DNA from: Sulfurospirillum sp036802865 | GTDB taxonomy: Bacteria; Campylobacterota; Campylobacteria; Campylobacterales; Sulfurospirillaceae | DNA length: 64,000 nucleotides | Assembly (NCBI RefSeq): GCF_036802865.1 | Contig: NZ_DAIRVK010000003.1 | Location: forward strand, 62,001-126,000 | Direction of reading: 5' to 3' | Shown: in pieces, positions 42,144 through 51,489 of the stretch | Position numbering within the stretch: the stretch's first letter is position 1 | Layout of the letters: the number at the start of each line of letters is the position of its first letter | The notes under the pieces: generated by a model | Databases searched by the model: none | What the model was told of the DNA's origin: nothing | What the model saw: only the letters and a program-made list of their open reading frames with translations | Translations under genes and position numbers: made by a program

Positions 42144-43877
42144 TTATGATTTATTGTGTTTAAATTCGGGAACAATCTCTCTCAATTTACTTATTTTATC
42201 GTTAGATGCAAAAAGTTCTTCAATATCTTTTTCAAGTTTTTCGATTGCATAGTCTGTTTTATGAGCAACCATAATTGACTCATATGCTGTTTTTTTATCA
42301 CTGTCATTAATTAGAAGTTCTTCATATAATTTTTCACCTGGCCTCAAACCTGTAAATTCAATTGCAATATCTTTTTTCCCAGAAAGATCAATCATCTTCT
42401 GTGCAAGATCAGCAATTTTAACGGGTTCACCCATATCTAAAATAAAAAGTTCTCCACTATGCCCAATAGCTCCTGTTTGCAAAACAAGCTCACATGCTTC
42501 AGGAATAAGCATAAAATAACGAGTAATTTCAGGATGTGTGACCGTAATAGGACCACCTTGTTCAATTTGTGCTTTGAATTTTGGTATTACAGAGCCACTG
42601 CTGCCAAGAACATTGCCAAATCGCACAGAAACAATCTGTGTCTCTTTTGCGTTCACATTTTGAGCATACAACTCACAAATTCTTTTAGTCGCGCCCATAA
42701 CATTGGTTGGACGAACAGCCTTATCCGTTGAAATTAAAATAAACTTTTCAACACCATGTTTAATGGCAAAATCAATAGAATTTTTTGTTCCTAAAACATT
42801 ATTTAAAATGCCTTCTTCCACATTTGATTCTACCAGAGGAACATGTTTGTAAGCAGCAGCATGAACAAAAATCTCTGGTTTATAGGTCTCTAAAGCTTTG
42901 TCTAAAAGTGTTTTATTTAACACACTTTGCATGATAGGCACAATCTTATCACTTTTAAGCTCTTCCATTAATTGATATAGATTAAATTCACTATGATCAA
43001 TTAAAATAATTTTTTTAGCATGATATTTGAGGCATTGTCGAACGATTTCGCTACCAATACTTCCTCCAGCACCTGTAATCATGATTGTTTTATTTTGAAT
43101 AAACTGCGAAATTTTGACTTTATCAAGATCTTTAGGATATCTTGCTAAAAGATCCTCTACGGTAATTTCTTTGAGCTGATTTGATAAAAAAGTATCCGAT
43201 AAAATTGTATCTAGAGAAGGTAAAATTTTTATTTCATTAAAATAAGGTCTAAATTCTTCATAAATTGCATTAATATTTTTAGGTAATGCAGAGGGAATAG
43301 CAATCAAAAGAAGATCATATCTGTTTTCACTCAGTTTCTCTTTTAACTCATCTTTTGAGATAATGCGAACACTATCAATGCTACGTTTTTGAAGTCTTTT
43401 GTCATCGTCCACAAAATAGCGAATTTTATACGCGCTATTACGGTACTCTTCTTCCAATTTTAACCCAGACTTTCCAGCGCCATAAATCACCAACGTTTTA
43501 TCTTTATGCATGCGACTATGATTGACCCAAAAATAGTAAAGATACATGACAAATGTGATCGAAAAAAGGTATAAAAAAAGTTCTGAGAGCATTAATGCTA
43601 AACGTACTTGCGTATAAAAAAGAGGTGCATATACACAAAAAGCAACAATATATACAAGGCTTTTAAGTAAAAAAGTCTTTTGGGTTACTTTGGACCACGA
43701 GAGCGAATAATCTTTAAAAAGGAAGATGGATGCAAACACGCGAACACTTATTACAACAGCCATAACATCAAATTGAATCGGATTATGGAATATCCAAAAT
43801 GTCCATGTAAAAGTCACACTCGTTAAGGTGATAATGACTAAAATATTTAAAATACGTTTATCGAGAGCTAATAACAT
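42144..43877 (-). CDS. pglF: Membrane-anchored UDP-GlcNAc 4,6-dehydratase (PglF/WbpM family)
   Basis: Produces UDP-4-keto-6-deoxy-GlcNAc. Four hydrophobic helices (about 1-120) anchor it, followed by a CoA-binding-like Rossmann fold (VIYGAGKSG) and the catalytic SDR domain with ITGAGGSIGSE and LISTDKAVRPTNVMGATKR. Its 577 aa matches PglF/FlaA1-long/WbpM. In C. jejuni its product feeds bacillosamine, but no pglE aminotransferase or pglD acetyltransferase is seen here, so the end sugar may be another 6-deoxy-HexNAc. It starts in a TAATG overlap with the sugar-phosphate transferase gene. Confidence 0.93.
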   Translation of the reverse strand: MLLALDKRILNILVIITLTSVTFTWTFWIFHNPIQFDVMAVVISVRVFASIFLFKDYSLSWSKVTQKTFLLKSLVYIVAFCVYAPLFYTQVRLALMLSELFLYLFSITFVMYLYYFWVNHSRMHKDKTLVIYGAGKSGLKLEEEYRNSAYKIRYFVDDDKRLQKRSIDSVRIISKDELKEKLSENRYDLLLIAIPSALPKNINAIYEEFRPYFNEIKILPSLDTILSDTFLSNQLKEITVEDLLARYPKDLDKVKISQFIQNKTIMITGAGGSIGSEIVRQCLKYHAKKIILIDHSEFNLYQLMEELKSDKIVPIMQSVLNKTLLDKALETYKPEIFVHAAAYKHVPLVESNVEEGILNNVLGTKNSIDFAIKHGVEKFILISTDKAVRPTNVMGATKRICELYAQNVNAKETQIVSVRFGNVLGSSGSVIPKFKAQIEQGGPITVTHPEITRYFMLIPEACELVLQTGAIGHSGELFILDMGEPVKIADLAQKMIDLSGKKDIAIEFTGLRPGEKLYEELLINDSDKKTAYESIMVAHKTDYAIEKLEKDIEELFASNDKISKLREIVPEFKHNKS

Positions 43878-44848
43878 TATTCAAAGTTCTTTCGTTGATC
43901 TACAATTTTAATAGCGCCATAAAGCACTAGAACAGTTATCATAAAATACACTATTGTATAACTTGATTGAATGAACGCACTATACCCTAAAATCAATAAA
44001 ATGAGATTAATTCCCAGTGAAAAGAATACGACACGATCATGTGAAACACCACTTTGAACTAGTCGTTGATACGCATGTTTTCGATGTGCCTGAGAGAGCT
44101 TTTCATGATTTTGGTACCGCCTAAGCAGTGTTAAGGTTGCATCAAACCAAAAGAGCCCAAAAAGAATAATCCAAACAAAGATAGAGACTTCATGGTTCTG
44201 ATAATAAAGGGAAAAAATAGCAATCGTATACCCTAAAAGCGTACTGCCCACATCACCCATGAAAATTTTAGCGCTATGCCAGTTCCAGACTAAAAACCCA
44301 GCAACGGAAGATGCTAATACTAAGAAATGATCACCGCCTAGAATAAGCCATCCCGCAACGGCTAAAAAGATCGCTTCGCTTCCAGCATACCCATCGATTC
44401 CATCTAAAAAATTATAAAGGTTGATAAACCACACGATGCCTAAAAACGCCAACGCATTAGTAACCAATGAATTTTCAAGTACCCAAAATCCAAAATCAAT
44501 TTTGCCCAATCCACCTAAAGCATAAAGCCCCGCTATGCTCACCAACGCTTGAACAAATAACCTTAATTTAGGTGACAATTCATAAAGATCATCGAAATAA
44601 CTGACAATGGAGAGCAAACTTCCGCACATCAAGGCATAAAATAAAGAAGGCTCAAGTTCTTTACATGTAAAAAGATAAATGAGCCCCAAAAACCATGTCA
44701 AGGCGATAGCAATACCACCTCCATGTGGTATTGGCACAGTGTGAGAACTTCGCTCATCGGGTATTGCTAAAAGTGATTTTTTAAGAGCAACTCTACGAAT
44801 ACTAAATGTTGCCAATAAAGATGCTAAAAATAAAAATCCATAAATCAT
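43877..44848 (-). CDS. WecA/WbpL-like polyprenyl-phosphate HexNAc-1-phosphate transferase
   Basis: Initiating enzyme that loads the first sugar-1-phosphate on undecaprenyl phosphate. It is a 323-aa polytopic protein of the MraY/WecA family with the conserved SYFDDLYELSPKLRL, NLYNFLDGIDGYAG and AKIFMGDVGSTLLGY, and the C-terminal HRKHAYQRL typical of the WbpL/WecA branch. C. jejuni uses the unrelated single-pass PglC for this step, so a different first sugar is likely. Neighbouring pglF suggests a UDP-6-deoxy-HexNAc substrate, as in the WbpM-WbpL pair of Pseudomonas. Both junctions are overlaps. Confidence 0.9.
   Translation of the reverse strand: MIYGFLFLASLLATFSIRRVALKKSLLAIPDERSSHTVPIPHGGGIAIALTWFLGLIYLFTCKELEPSLFYALMCGSLLSIVSYFDDLYELSPKLRLFVQALVSIAGLYALGGLGKIDFGFWVLENSLVTNALAFLGIVWFINLYNFLDGIDGYAGSEAIFLAVAGWLILGGDHFLVLASSVAGFLVWNWHSAKIFMGDVGSTLLGYTIAIFSLYYQNHEVSIFVWIILFGLFWFDATLTLLRRYQNHEKLSQAHRKHAYQRLVQSGVSHDRVVFFSLGINLILLILGYSAFIQSSYTIVYFMITVLVLYGAIKIVDQRKNFE
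44660..44671. repeat. TTTACATGTAAA palindrome, copy 6
   Basis: Exact copy in the WecA-like gene, read as Phe-Thr-Cys-Lys. The frame differs from the other coding copies, which argues that DNA rather than protein sequence is conserved. Confidence 0.8.
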
Positions 44849-45969
44849 GAAAAATCACCATCACATATTTTTTTTATTTTTTTGTCATAAATTGCTATGA
44901 TTTTTTTTTCATCAAATTGTTCTTTCATAAAATTACAAGCATTTTGACCCAACTGTTGAAGAGAAAATGGATCTAACGTAATTACCTTTTCCATAGCCTC
45001 TGCTAAACTTGCAATATTTTTTACTTCACATAAAAAACCATTGTAACCATTTTTGACAATATCTTTGCAACCAGGGACATTTGTAGCAATTAAAGGTTTT
45101 TCCATTGCCCCTGATTCAATCAAAGTCATACCTTTCCCCTCACGATACGAAGGCAGTACGACACATGTAGCCTCAGCAATATATTCTCGCACGTCCTTTG
45201 CATAACCTAAATAGTTAATAACACCTTCTTGATGCCATTGTTTAAGTACATCTGCACCAATACCTTGAGGATTACCATCGTCAATGTTTCCTAAAAGCTG
45301 AAATTCGACATATGGATATTTTTCTTTAAGTATTTTTGCCGCTTGATAATATTCACCGACGCCTTTGTCCCATAACATTCTTGCTATCAACAAAAATACT
45401 TTATTTGTATTGTGATTTTGACGAGGCGAAAAGTAGTGAACATCAACGCCTTCACTTGGTAAAACAAATGTTTTTTCATTTGCAACTAAAGAACGATTTA
45501 CAAATTCAGTCCTATCATCTTCATTAATAAACCAGACTTCCTTAGGAAAATATAAAGCTATTTTATAGAGGAAATGCGATATTTTAGAAATAAAATTAGT
45601 ATGAATAAATGTGTATCCTAGCCCTATATTCACAGCTATAGACTTAATGTTAGCCAACCTTGCAGCAAATGAGCCGTAAATAATAGGTTTAATTGAATAA
45701 TTAAAAATGACATCCGGTCGAATTTCTTTATAAACCTTATAAAGTGTCCACATGAGTTTTATATCTTCGAGAGGATTAACACCTTTTCTACTTAATTCAA
45801 TATCAATACAATGGCATCCCATCTCTTCCAATTTTTGAACAAACTCGTCATCTGGTGCAACAATATAGATATGATGCCCTTGCTGAATTAAATGCTTTAA
45901 AAGGCCATGTCTAAACTTTATCATTGCCCATGTAACATTTGAGGTAAAAAGAATTTTCTGAACCTTCAT
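44845..45969 (-). CDS. GT4-type (PglA-like) glycosyltransferase
   Basis: 374-aa retaining GT-B enzyme. The N-terminal domain begins KILFTSNVTWAMIKFRHGLL. The C-terminal domain has LLIARMLWDKGVGEYYQAA and the nucleotide-binding VLPSYREGKGMTLIESGAMEKP. The opening resembles PglA and CapM-type HexNAc transferases, which add the second sugar. I start at the ATG at 45967-45969, which overlaps the upstream stop (ATGA); a longer frame would run 66 bp into the preceding gene. Located next to the initiating transferase, it is a fair candidate for the second sugar step. Confidence 0.88.
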   Translation of the reverse strand: MKVQKILFTSNVTWAMIKFRHGLLKHLIQQGHHIYIVAPDDEFVQKLEEMGCHCIDIELSRKGVNPLEDIKLMWTLYKVYKEIRPDVIFNYSIKPIIYGSFAARLANIKSIAVNIGLGYTFIHTNFISKISHFLYKIALYFPKEVWFINEDDRTEFVNRSLVANEKTFVLPSEGVDVHYFSPRQNHNTNKVFLLIARMLWDKGVGEYYQAAKILKEKYPYVEFQLLGNIDDGNPQGIGADVLKQWHQEGVINYLGYAKDVREYIAEATCVVLPSYREGKGMTLIESGAMEKPLIATNVPGCKDIVKNGYNGFLCEVKNIASLAEAMEKVITLDPFSLQQLGQNACNFMKEQFDEKKIIAIYDKKIKKICDGDFS

Positions 45970-47003
45970 GACTTTTTGTGTTCTCCAAAACGATAAAAGT
46001 ATATTTTTTTTCTTAACCATTCCGACAAACAAATATTACGCAATACTTTAACAATGACGCCTGCGACAAAAATTTTAAAATTTATTTTTGAATGAAATGC
46101 AACTTGAATAAGATTCCAATCAAAAATTCGCAAAGGGAGTTTATCCACGCTTTTAGAAATAATCTGATTGATAGTTCTGTTAACATTATCTTTAAAAATT
46201 AAAAAAGTATAATGATTCATATCTTTTTTGCTTAAAAGCTTTTTATATTGACTATTATTGATATAGCTGTTGAGAACTAAAAACATGTCATTCTCATGCA
46301 CTCGAACTCTCATGTTATTGTATGAGTAACTTATTTTAGAGAGTCGATACTTCATAAGTGGCTTAGTAAGAAAGCCAAATGGTCCAAAATGTGCGAGCCT
46401 TAGCCAGACATCAAGATCAGCAGACGTTTTAAAATCCACTCCATTCCATTTTATTATCTTATTTTTTAAAAGTTCAGTTCTTGCCATAACACTAGGACAT
46501 GTAATAATATTACCATACATTAATGTCATTTTTAGAAGATCCATCTCATTATTGAAGACATATATAACTTTGTTTTGCATTTCAGGTACCAAAAAACGCT
46601 CTCCAGTAATATCAGAGTCTTCATCAACAGTATAAGCATGCACAGCTACAGCACTACTGGAAGAATGTTCTTCTAAAAACTTAACCTGCTCTTCTATCAT
46701 CGTAGGTAAATAAAGGTCATCTGCATGAAAAACAGCGGTGTACTCTCCTTCTGCATTTTGAAGGCACTGGGTAAAATTAGCCTCACCACCGATATTAACT
46801 TCATTTTGAAAAACATGAATATTAGAATATCGCGCTTCATATCGCTTTAAAATCGCAATACTATTATCCGTTGAAGCGTTATCAAATATTTTGATGAGAA
46901 CATTTTTATATGTCTGATTAAGAAGAGAATCTAAAGTTTCTACAATAGTTTTTTCATTATTGTAGTGCGGAATACAAATGCACACTTGTGCTTGCTTATT
47001 CAA
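45966..47003 (-). CDS. Family 2 glycosyltransferase
   Basis: 345-aa inverting GT-A enzyme. The N-terminus shows CICIPHYNNEKTIVETLDSL and IFDNASTDNS, the divalent-metal DxD is AVFHADDLYLP, and an acidic cytosolic domain ends in a basic amphipathic tail (WLRKKIYFYRF) for membrane contact. It starts at TTG (47001-47003) with AAGGG six bases before it; no ATG fits. It is markedly A+T-rich. Donor and acceptor are unknown. Confidence 0.87.
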   Translation of the reverse strand: MNKQAQVCICIPHYNNEKTIVETLDSLLNQTYKNVLIKIFDNASTDNSIAILKRYEARYSNIHVFQNEVNIGGEANFTQCLQNAEGEYTAVFHADDLYLPTMIEEQVKFLEEHSSSSAVAVHAYTVDEDSDITGERFLVPEMQNKVIYVFNNEMDLLKMTLMYGNIITCPSVMARTELLKNKIIKWNGVDFKTSADLDVWLRLAHFGPFGFLTKPLMKYRLSKISYSYNNMRVRVHENDMFLVLNSYINNSQYKKLLSKKDMNHYTFLIFKDNVNRTINQIISKSVDKLPLRIFDWNLIQVAFHSKINFKIFVAGVIVKVLRNICLSEWLRKKIYFYRFGEHKKS

Positions 47004-47004
47004 A

Positions 47005-48507
47005 TTATGCCCTTCTTTTTAATATACCAAAAATAATATCTTTATCTTTTTCATGTAAAAATCGCCAAGTAACATAAAGATATAAGCCGAATAAGACAAA
47101 ATATAATATAAATTTTATAAAAAAAACATCAATAGAAATCGTAAAAATCGCTAGTAATAGAGATGGAATAATGAGAAAAATAAAATGTCGTATAAAAAAA
47201 CTAGATTCAAAATAAACTCTTCCATTAGTAAGTTTTTTAATAGCTTGTGGTAAAAATAAAAATCCTGTGAAAAATGAAGCAAGAGCTGTTGATAACGCGA
47301 CACCTCCAATACCAAAATATTTTATGAGAATAATTGATAGAACTAAGTTTAAGATAGCTTCGCTCCAAGCAATCCATAAAGTCTTATTTGCATAATTTAA
47401 ACTTAAAGTAATGGTTGCATACGTATTGACAAACGACAAAATAAATCCATAAAAACCCAATGAAAAAATCAATAAATATCCCCCAAATGCATGTTCATCT
47501 CCTGTCCATAGTTCAATGACATCTTTTGCAAAAAAAAGTAGAGAAACCCAAACAAATCCACCAATAACAGATAAAAATTTCAAAATTGAAGAAGCATAAA
47601 TTCTTATTTTTTCAAAATTATTTTCAGCATAGGCATTTCCGTATATAGGGCTCATCACACCATTGATGATAGCCGAAAAGATGAAAATATACGTAAAGAT
47701 TTTAAAAGCTATAGTATAAGGCGTTACAAACTCTGGAGATAGAAAATGGTTGATAACTAAATTGTCGGTACTCCAAACTAAGCTTGCAGCAAGTCCAACT
47801 TGAAAGAATGCAAAACCACTTTGCAAAATCTCTTTTGTTGAGACAACATTTGAACCATGAATATTAGCATTTAAATATCGAAATTTAAGAATAACATGTA
47901 TTGCAGCGGCAACGCCTAAAAACCCTTGACAAAATAATGTCAAAATTGAAAATACAAAAAAATCAAGTTTCATATAATAGCTTAAAAATAAAACTAAGAA
48001 ACAAAGTATCATATTGAGAATTTGATAAACTTCCGATACATAAACAAGGTTCATCCCAACAAAGAACTGTATATACGTATTTAAAGGTATTTTAATCAAC
48101 GTAATGATGACAAACAATATAAAAACTTTTTTTGTGATTTCTTCATATTCTTCGCTAATATTACCCAATAACGCAATAATCCAAGCATCATTCGTGCTAA
48201 TTGATAAAAGAAAAATTATAATCAGCAAAGTAACAATACCACTTAAAAGAATAATTGATTTCTGAAGTATCTGGTATTTTTGATCTGATCCTACTGTTTT
48301 AGCAACTAAAGTACTCATAGCTGAAGGGATACCAAATGAAACACTATTTAAGTAACCTGCAAGCCCTAAAATAAGCACCCATATGCCAAATAAATTAGCT
48401 CCAAAATACTCTAACATTAAAGGAACTGAGATAATACCTGTTACCAAAGTCACTATTTGCCGCAAGTAACTAATTGAGACGCTTTTAAGAAATATAATTT
48501 TTGACAT
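47005..48507 (-). CDS. Wzx-type lipid-linked oligosaccharide flippase
   Basis: 500-aa polytopic protein (12-14 helices) of the polysaccharide-transport (MOP) family. Features include an N-terminal SISYLRQIVTLVTGIISVPL, an early amphipathic loop (YLNSVSFGIPSAMS) and a late INGVMSPIYGNAYAEN. It most likely moves the undecaprenyl-linked glycan to the periplasm, replacing the ABC flippase PglK used by C. jejuni. Its start lies 23 bp inside the preceding glycosyltransferase gene and lacks a good ribosome site, so translation is probably coupled. Confidence 0.88.
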   Translation of the reverse strand: MSKIIFLKSVSISYLRQIVTLVTGIISVPLMLEYFGANLFGIWVLILGLAGYLNSVSFGIPSAMSTLVAKTVGSDQKYQILQKSIILLSGIVTLLIIIFLLSISTNDAWIIALLGNISEEYEEITKKVFILFVIITLIKIPLNTYIQFFVGMNLVYVSEVYQILNMILCFLVLFLSYYMKLDFFVFSILTLFCQGFLGVAAAIHVILKFRYLNANIHGSNVVSTKEILQSGFAFFQVGLAASLVWSTDNLVINHFLSPEFVTPYTIAFKIFTYIFIFSAIINGVMSPIYGNAYAENNFEKIRIYASSILKFLSVIGGFVWVSLLFFAKDVIELWTGDEHAFGGYLLIFSLGFYGFILSFVNTYATITLSLNYANKTLWIAWSEAILNLVLSIILIKYFGIGGVALSTALASFFTGFLFLPQAIKKLTNGRVYFESSFFIRHFIFLIIPSLLLAIFTISIDVFFIKFILYFVLFGLYLYVTWRFLHEKDKDIIFGILKRRA

Positions 48508-49501
48508 AATTTTTAAAATACTTACAAATTTTTAAAATATTAAATCCACCACGGGGTAACCACATTAACTGTCTTGGCATTAATAACAATGGTAATGCAA
48601 TTAACCAAAAAAAATAATCGTATTTGAACACGTCAAACATATCTCTCATAATCTTTTTATTTAATCTCATCCCAAACTCTTTTGACTGAACTATAGCAAT
48701 TAATAACGATATTCGGGATTGTCTTGTTTCAAGATATTTAACAATTTTTTTATCATATCCTTTATTTATCATTGATCTAATAACCTTGATATGTAAGAGT
48801 AAGAGTAAGACTAAGTAACTATTTGACTTTGTCCACCAACCATTGGCTTCACGATATAAGGTAAAATAGGGCTTTGGTAAAATCAATGTCTTACTTGCTT
48901 CATTTAAAGCAATCATACTAAGTATCCTTTCGATATGACACCAACCATCAACTACAAATTGCTCACCTGAGACTTGATTCCATAAATTCTTATTAACAAT
49001 ATTTGAAGAAACTGCTGGTCCATATTTATTGTATAGAAAATTATTTTTCCCTTCTAATATAATATCTTGATTAAAAATATAAATTTTATCATCGGTAATT
49101 TTATCTTTGCGTTCATCGTATATATCAAAATCAAGAAGAATATTTGTATATTCTATATCACCTATTAATTTTCCAATTAAGCGTTCTAAAGCATCTTCTT
49201 TCACTTGTTCCCCACACCCTAAAAACCAAACATACTTTCCTGCTGCTTTTTTGACAATACTATCAATATTGCCATCATAACCAATGTTTGTCTCATTTTT
49301 GAAATACTGTATTTTTATACCACTTTGCATAAAAGAACGAACAATGTCTTGTGTATTATCTGATGACGCATTATCGGAAACTAAAATCTCAATCAATGAA
49401 TCATGGCAAGAAATTTTTTGTAATGCCTGTATTATACTTTTTATTGTGTTCCCAATACATTTATCACCATTATAAACAGGTAAACCTAGTGTTAAAAGCA
49501 T
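48485..49501 (-). CDS. Family 2 glycosyltransferase
   Basis: 338-aa GT-A enzyme. It opens with LTLGLPVYNGDKCIGNTIKSI and ILVSDNASSDNTQDI, typical GT2 nucleotide-binding strands. The DxD position reads GCGEQ, so the usual second Asp is not obvious. A basic, hydrophobic C-terminus (WLIALPLLLMPRQLMWLPRG) likely sits on the membrane. It begins three bases after the GT10 stop and overlaps wzx. Very A+T-rich. The substrate is unknown. Confidence 0.85.
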   Translation of the reverse strand: MLLTLGLPVYNGDKCIGNTIKSIIQALQKISCHDSLIEILVSDNASSDNTQDIVRSFMQSGIKIQYFKNETNIGYDGNIDSIVKKAAGKYVWFLGCGEQVKEDALERLIGKLIGDIEYTNILLDFDIYDERKDKITDDKIYIFNQDIILEGKNNFLYNKYGPAVSSNIVNKNLWNQVSGEQFVVDGWCHIERILSMIALNEASKTLILPKPYFTLYREANGWWTKSNSYLVLLLLLHIKVIRSMINKGYDKKIVKYLETRQSRISLLIAIVQSKEFGMRLNKKIMRDMFDVFKYDYFFWLIALPLLLMPRQLMWLPRGGFNILKICKYFKNYVKNYIS

Positions 49502-49504
49502 TCT

Positions 49505-50503
49505 TTATCCAATGTTATTCACAATAGTTTTAGCAAAATATTCACTACTAAATACATATGCTTTATCGCTATTTAAGAATAATTTAATACTATTTAAATA
49601 GTTTATATAAGTTTTTTTATCCATATTTGATATGTAGAAATATAACTCTTCATAAGTTTCAAAATTTCTTTTATCGATAAAACACTCTTTTGGGATGTGT
49701 TCTGTTATATTGTTTGCTCCCCAGTAAATCGGCACGCATCCAGCAAAAAAACAATCAAAAATCTTTTCAGTAATATAACCAGGTATATCTCGTGCATTTT
49801 CATAACAAATAGCAAATTTATACTTTTCTAGAACTTCTTTTTTAGACTTTATTTTTCCTTTATAACTTGCATAATGAGGTTTAAATAATTTCAAAATTTT
49901 TAATTTTTTGAATAAAAATCTTATATACTTATTTTCATGTGTATAGTCGTCCCAACCTATCCCATAAAAATCAAAATCATCAAGATGATATTTTTCAAAC
50001 CATTTAATAGCATCTAAGCGTTTAGTATAAAGTTCTAAAGGATGTTTAACTTTTTTATTCCCTGCAACTAAAGTACAAAGTTTTTGTTTTTGACTTAAAT
50101 CTTTATGAATATTTTGTGAAATTTCTTGAGAAAAATTCATTTTAAAATACTTTTTGTTGTCAATAAAATCATCATGCCATGTAAAAATTTTATTAAAATG
50201 TTGATGTTTAGCTAAGTCCCAATTATTTTGTTTTATAAGTTCACTTTCGAAAAGTAATAAATACGATTTTTTATAATTATCCTCTAATGGCAATGTTAAT
50301 GGCATTTCATTATACAGTACTATTTCAGAATCATCGATAGAATAAATGTCCTGAGTTGTCAAATCATACCCATTTTCCTTAAATTTCTGTTTTAAAAGAT
50401 AAAATGGATACATGCAATTATCTCGATTGATCATATTGTCTTTTAAATCAAAAAGTTTATTATCTTGATAGGCCGTAGAGACTACTATACATGCTTTCTT
50501 CAT
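49505..50503 (-). CDS. Family 10 (fucosyltransferase-type) glycosyltransferase
   Basis: 332-aa GT10 enzyme. The diagnostic alpha-1,3-fucosyltransferase block lies at about residues 230-280: KFAICYENARDIPGYITEKI, then FFAGCVPIYWGA and IPKECFIDKRNF. GT10 enzymes use GDP-L-fucose; because the upstream genes predict GDP-L-colitose, a 3-deoxy-L-fucose, this protein may transfer colitose instead. It starts with a 4-bp overlap with the CgeB-like gene. A+T content is high and codon use differs from the core genes, as in its neighbours. Confidence 0.88.
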   Translation of the reverse strand: MKKACIVVSTAYQDNKLFDLKDNMINRDNCMYPFYLLKQKFKENGYDLTTQDIYSIDDSEIVLYNEMPLTLPLEDNYKKSYLLLFESELIKQNNWDLAKHQHFNKIFTWHDDFIDNKKYFKMNFSQEISQNIHKDLSQKQKLCTLVAGNKKVKHPLELYTKRLDAIKWFEKYHLDDFDFYGIGWDDYTHENKYIRFLFKKLKILKLFKPHYASYKGKIKSKKEVLEKYKFAICYENARDIPGYITEKIFDCFFAGCVPIYWGANNITEHIPKECFIDKRNFETYEELYFYISNMDKKTYINYLNSIKLFLNSDKAYVFSSEYFAKTIVNNIG

Positions 50504-51489
50504 TGTATTTGATCCAGAACCATGCGGAGTCTATGAATATATCCATGTTCTAAAACAGACCTATTATGAGAAGAATTTTTAATATTTTCTCGCTCCTCAT
50601 TATTTTCTAAATAATAACGAATTAATAATTCAGCCTCATCAACATCTTTATAACAGACAATCTCTTTCCCAATATCAAAATAATCCTCGATACAAGGGAC
50701 GTAGTCTGTTAATTGAAATCCATTAAAATAAGGAATTTCAAAATTTCTAGCTTTAATTTGACTTGCGCTTTTTTTACTTCTCATTAATAAAGGAAGCGCT
50801 TTCCAATGACTCAATAAATACCGCAAATCAAAACTATTACTGTTAGAAAGGTTTAAATTGATTTTAGAATTAGCAAAAACTCTATTCATGGCTTCCGCGC
50901 TTAATGAACCATTTTCCCATCCATTGCCAAATACTTTTACATGTAACCCTCGTTTTTGCAATGTCTCAATAAACCATTTTCGATAAGGATGAAACCCTCC
51001 AACAAATGATACATCGTAAAGATAACCAGAAAATTCTGGAATTTGATGGTTATTAATAGCTGCCCATTGGCTATAAATAATATTGTTCTGTCCTAAAGCT
51101 TTATATTTAGTTATAGAAAACTTATCAGTTGTAACGCAATATGTAAAATAAGGTGCATAATGCGATGTGAAACTATCGAATCGCCATTGATCATCACCAA
51201 ACCAGTTTATAGTAGTAAATCTAGACTTTAAATAATTTAATGTTTCGATTTCAAACTGCTCTTGAAATAATGAAAAAAAGATTAAATCTGGCAATAATCT
51301 ATCTGCTTTATTTTTCAAATCTTCTTGAAGCTTTTTTAAATCGCCAGATAAATAGTCATCGTAATAAAATGTCTCAACGATATGACCTAATATTTGCAGA
51401 GAATTTATAAATCCATCTTGTCCTATTATATTACGTCCACGCTCTTTAATGCCATAGTCATATTTTAAATCAACATATAGTATTTTCAC
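50500..51489 (-). CDS. CgeB-like glycosyltransferase
   Basis: 329-aa GT-B-type protein. An N-terminal Rossmann-like half (KILYVDLKYDYGIKERGR) and INWFGDDQWRFDSF are followed by the DUF3880/Glyco_trans_1_2 half: VSFVGGFHPYRKWFIETL, INLNLSNSNSFDLRYL, then a family-typical RNFEIPYFNGFQLTDYV near residue 248. It starts at GTG, overlapping the rfbH stop (GTGA). Members glycosylate surface polymers or proteins, with donor unknown. It is adjacent to rfbH, so it might transfer the CDP-sugar product. Confidence 0.82.
   Translation of the reverse strand: MKILYVDLKYDYGIKERGRNIIGQDGFINSLQILGHIVETFYYDDYLSGDLKKLQEDLKNKADRLLPDLIFFSLFQEQFEIETLNYLKSRFTTINWFGDDQWRFDSFTSHYAPYFTYCVTTDKFSITKYKALGQNNIIYSQWAAINNHQIPEFSGYLYDVSFVGGFHPYRKWFIETLQKRGLHVKVFGNGWENGSLSAEAMNRVFANSKINLNLSNSNSFDLRYLLSHWKALPLLMRSKKSASQIKARNFEIPYFNGFQLTDYVPCIEDYFDIGKEIVCYKDVDEAELLIRYYLENNEERENIKNSSHNRSVLEHGYIHRLRMVLDQIQ
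50936..50947. repeat. TTTACATGTAAA-like palindrome, one mismatch
   Basis: TTTACATGTAAC in the CgeB-like gene, read on the minus strand as Leu-His-Val-Lys. Confidence 0.6.
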
